From NCBI GenBank assembly GCA_025232375.1, contig CP060419.1, positions 3,409,001 through 3,473,000 on the forward strand: a stretch of 64,000 nt of DNA. Direction: 5' to 3'. Position 1 is the stretch's first letter. Each line of letters begins with the position of its first letter. This DNA comes from Pseudoxanthomonas sp. NC8 (lineage in GTDB: Bacteria > Pseudomonadota > Gammaproteobacteria > Xanthomonadales > Xanthomonadaceae). The translations under genes and the position numbers were made by a program. This document shows positions 61,942-64,000 of this stretch, piece after piece. Under the pieces are notes generated by a model, which saw only the letters and a program-made list of their open reading frames with translations, made no database searches and was not told the DNA's origin.

Positions 61942-63505
61942 TCACCAGAACAGCGCGTACAGCGCGACCAGGATTGCGACCACGCCGAGCGCGGCGACGT
62001 TGAAGCCGGCCGACGTCGCGTACTCCACGTCGTCGGTGCGGATCAGGTCGCTGCCGGCCCGCGGCGGCCGCGTCGCCAGCGACACGATCGCCGCCAGCGC
62101 CAGCGCCAGCAGGAACACCAGGCCGACGCGGTCGATGAACGGCAGCGCCGGGTAAGGCCAGCTTGAGCACGATCGACAGCACGAACGAACCGATCGCAGC
62201 GGCCAGCGCGCCGGCCTCGTTGGCGCGCTTCCAGAACAGGCCCAGCACGAAGATCACCACGATGCCCGGGGTGAAGAAGCCGGTGTATTATGGATGTACT
62301 GGAAGGCCTGGTCGAAACTGCCCAGCAACGGCCGCGCGCTCAGGATCCCCAGCGCCACCGACACGACCGCCGCGATCCGGCCCACGCGCACCAGGTGCTG
62401 CTGGTCGGCCTGCGGACGCGACTTGGCGTAGAAATCAGGGTGAAGATGGTGCCGATCGAATTGATCTTGGAGGCCAGCGAGGCGACGATCGCGGCGACCA
62501 GCGCGGCGAACACCAGGCTGGGATGCCGGTCGGCAACAGCCGCATCATCGTCGGGTAGGCCTTGGTCGGGTTTCGCAAGATCCGGGGGTAGGACCACCGC
62601 GGCGATACCCGGCACCACCACCACCAGCGGCATCAGCAACTTGAGGAACGCGGCGAACACGACGCCCTTCTGCGCCTCGCGCAGGTCCTTGGCCGCCAGC
62701 GCGCGCTGGATGATGTACTGGTTGAAGCCCCAGTAGCTGACATTCATGATCCACATGCCGCCGATGAGCACGCTGATGCCCGGCAGGTCCTTGTAGAACG
62801 GATTGTCCCTGCTCAGGATCATCTCGAAGTGCCCGGGGTGGGCGCTCCACAGCTGCGAGAAGCCGGCCGCGACGCTCCCGCCGCCGATGTGGCTCAGGGT
62901 GATCCCGGTGACCAGCAGGCCGCCCATCACCAGCAGGGTGACCTGGACGATGTCGGTCAGCGCCACCGCCTTCAGTCCGCCGTACAGCTGGTAGGCCAGT
63001 GCGAACACGCCCAGCAGCACCAGCGCCAGCATCTGGTCCATGCCGGTGACCTGGGCCACGGCGATCGAACCCAGCCACATGATCGAAGTCAGGTTCACGA
63101 ACACGTACAGGCCCAGCCAGAACACGGCCATGAGCGTGCGGATGCGCGTGCCGTAACGTTCCTCGAGGAACTGCGGCATCGTGTAGATGCGGTTGCGCAG
63201 GAAGATCGGCAGGAAGAACTTGCCGACGATCAGCAGGGTCAGCGCCGCCATCCATTCGTACGAGGCGATCGCCAGGCCGATGGCATAGCCCGAGCCGGAC
63301 ATGCCGATGATCTGCTCGGCGGAAATGTTGGCGGCGATCAGCGAGGCGCCGATCGCCCACCACGGCAGCGACTTGCTGGCCATAAGTAGTCGCTGGCCGA
63401 CTTCTGGTGGCCGGCCTTCTCGCGCGAGACCCATTGGGCCAGGGAAGTGAAGATGCCGGTAAGGTAGGCGAGCACGATCACGACATCCAGTGTTGCCAGC
63501 TGCAT
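61942..63505 (-). CDS. SSS-family sodium:sugar symporter (SGLT-like)
   Basis: About 520 residues with 13-14 helices. MQLATLDVVIVLAYLTGIFT, then NISAEQIIGMSGSGYAIGLA, MPQFLEERYGTRIRTLM, GGLKAVALTDIVQVTLLVMG and SYWGFNQYIIQRALAAKDLR match the SGLT-type branch for sugars. It takes up a sugar with sodium. Breaks at 63388, 62560, 62440, 62286 (TTCATGG read as TTATGG; QYIHEYTGFFTPG expected) and 62150 split the protein. Co-oriented with lacI and the GH3 gene, forming a sugar-use locus. Confidence 0.92.
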
Positions 63506-63640
63506 CAAACCTCTCCCCGTCACGAACCGTGGTGTCTGGGGAGGGCGCGCCCCGCCGCGCGCGCCACCGGGGCGCGCGAAGCAGGCCGCTGTCCGCGCCG
63601 CGCCGCCGCCCTCCCGGTGCGGCGCGGATCGTACGGGTGG

Positions 63641-64000
63641 TTACTGCGGGCAGGACAGGATGTGCTCGGCCTCGCTCACCGCGCCCACCGCCACGCGCGA
63701 GATGGACAGCGTGGCCGCCGCGTCGCTGTGCAGCCTCAGCAGCGTGTCCAGCTTGGCCGGATCGGCGCCCGCGGCGACAAAGCACTTCAGCGGGATGCCC
63801 AGCGTGGTCCACTTGCCGGCGGGCAGCGCGGCCAGCGCGTCACGCAGCGGCAGCGGCTTGCCGGCACCGGCGCTGGCGGTGATCGAGCCGGTGGCCGGCA
63901 CCACGTCCGCACGCAGGGTCAGCACCAGCAGCAGGTCGCCGTTGGTCTCGCGGGTCAGCTCCTGCGCCGGTTCGGCGAGGATCGCCGCGCCCGCCGCCTG
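63641..64000 (-). CDS. Glycoside hydrolase family 3 beta-glucosidase, C-terminal part
   Basis: Only the last 119 residues lie in the window. The segment LPLRDALAALPAGKWTTLGI, PLKCFVAAGADPAKLDTLL and AATLSISRVAVGA is typical of the ExoP galactose-binding-like domain at the end of exo-type GH3 beta-glucosidases. The enzyme is probably secreted or periplasmic and supplies glucose to the SSS symporter. The catalytic domain lies beyond the right edge, so the exact specificity cannot be stated. Confidence 0.8.
   Translation of the reverse strand, partial: QAAGAAILAEPAQELTRETNGDLLLVLTLRADVVPATGSITASAGAGKPLPLRDALAALPAGKWTTLGIPLKCFVAAGADPAKLDTLLRLHSDAAATLSISRVAVGAVSEAEHILSCPQ

Overview
The window is GC-rich DNA from a gammaproteobacterium, most likely of the Lysobacteraceae/Xanthomonadaceae (Lysobacter, Luteimonas, Stenotrophomonas or Xanthomonas relatives). 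The grounds are the long-chain olefin genes oleA-oleD with interleaved small genes, an Ax21-type outer-membrane protein, a CysB-like regulator, a fused indolepyruvate ferredoxin oxidoreductase, and a LacI/SSS symporter/GH3 glucosidase set. No rRNA, tRNA, CRISPR array, insertion sequence or phage gene was recognised. About 60 protein genes fill the window.

Layout. 1-5716: ole cluster (oleD, oleC, oleB, oleA on the minus strand) with a YkgJ-type gene, a small tyrosine phosphatase and a UPF0149/SEC-C gene between them. 5808-10014: DUF4156 lipoprotein, two-unit M16 protease, SDR. 10396-13373: repeat protein, trmL, Ax21-like protein, CysB-like regulator. 13394-19779: a minus-strand run of seven exported thiol-redox and c-type cytochrome genes with many 4-bp start/stop overlaps. 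20168-23274: gpsA, secB, rhodanese, small exported protein, thioesterase. 23313-26438: hemD-hemX-hemY. 26668-29619: thiolase, unknown protein, sodC. 29721-36813: nitrogen control block ntrC, ntrB, amidase, amtB, glnK, glnA with NtrC-type dyads and a sigma-54 promoter. 37038-43535: uppP, META/DUF4377 lipoprotein, PEBP protein, TPR/sulfotransferase-like protein, YheT-type hydrolase, acyltransferase. 43713-49634: thioesterase, then parA-sixA-yceI-PLD operon divergent from an AAA ATPase. 49842-55754: lipoprotein, 2OG oxygenase, TPR protein, indolepyruvate ferredoxin oxidoreductase. 55757-60370: a Fap-like secretion operon. 60875-64000: sugar-use locus (LacI, SSS, GH3).

The most interesting part is the five-gene operon at 60370-55757 (minus strand): a glycine-rich exported protein, a small exported protein, a C39 peptidase, a second small exported protein and an outer-membrane barrel with an N-terminal coiled coil. 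This matches the logic of the Pseudomonas functional-amyloid (Fap) system, but the main subunit is Gly-rich. Both small proteins carry a nearly identical R-G-G motif that looks like a double-glycine cleavage site for the C39 peptidase. The Gly-rich protein and one small protein share a C-terminal QNSG..LIQ motif.

Sequence quality is a major caveat. More than half of the genes, including essential ones (uppP, gpsA, glnA, hemD), carry one or more 1-2 base frameshifts or an in-frame TAG. These are not random: they recur at CCTGG/CCAGG, at TTCATGG (read as TTATGG) and at CAAGG (read as TAAGG or CTAAGG). I read this as motif-linked base-calling error in an unpolished long-read assembly, not mass pseudogenisation. 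Interrupted genes are therefore annotated as whole CDS spans with the breaks noted.
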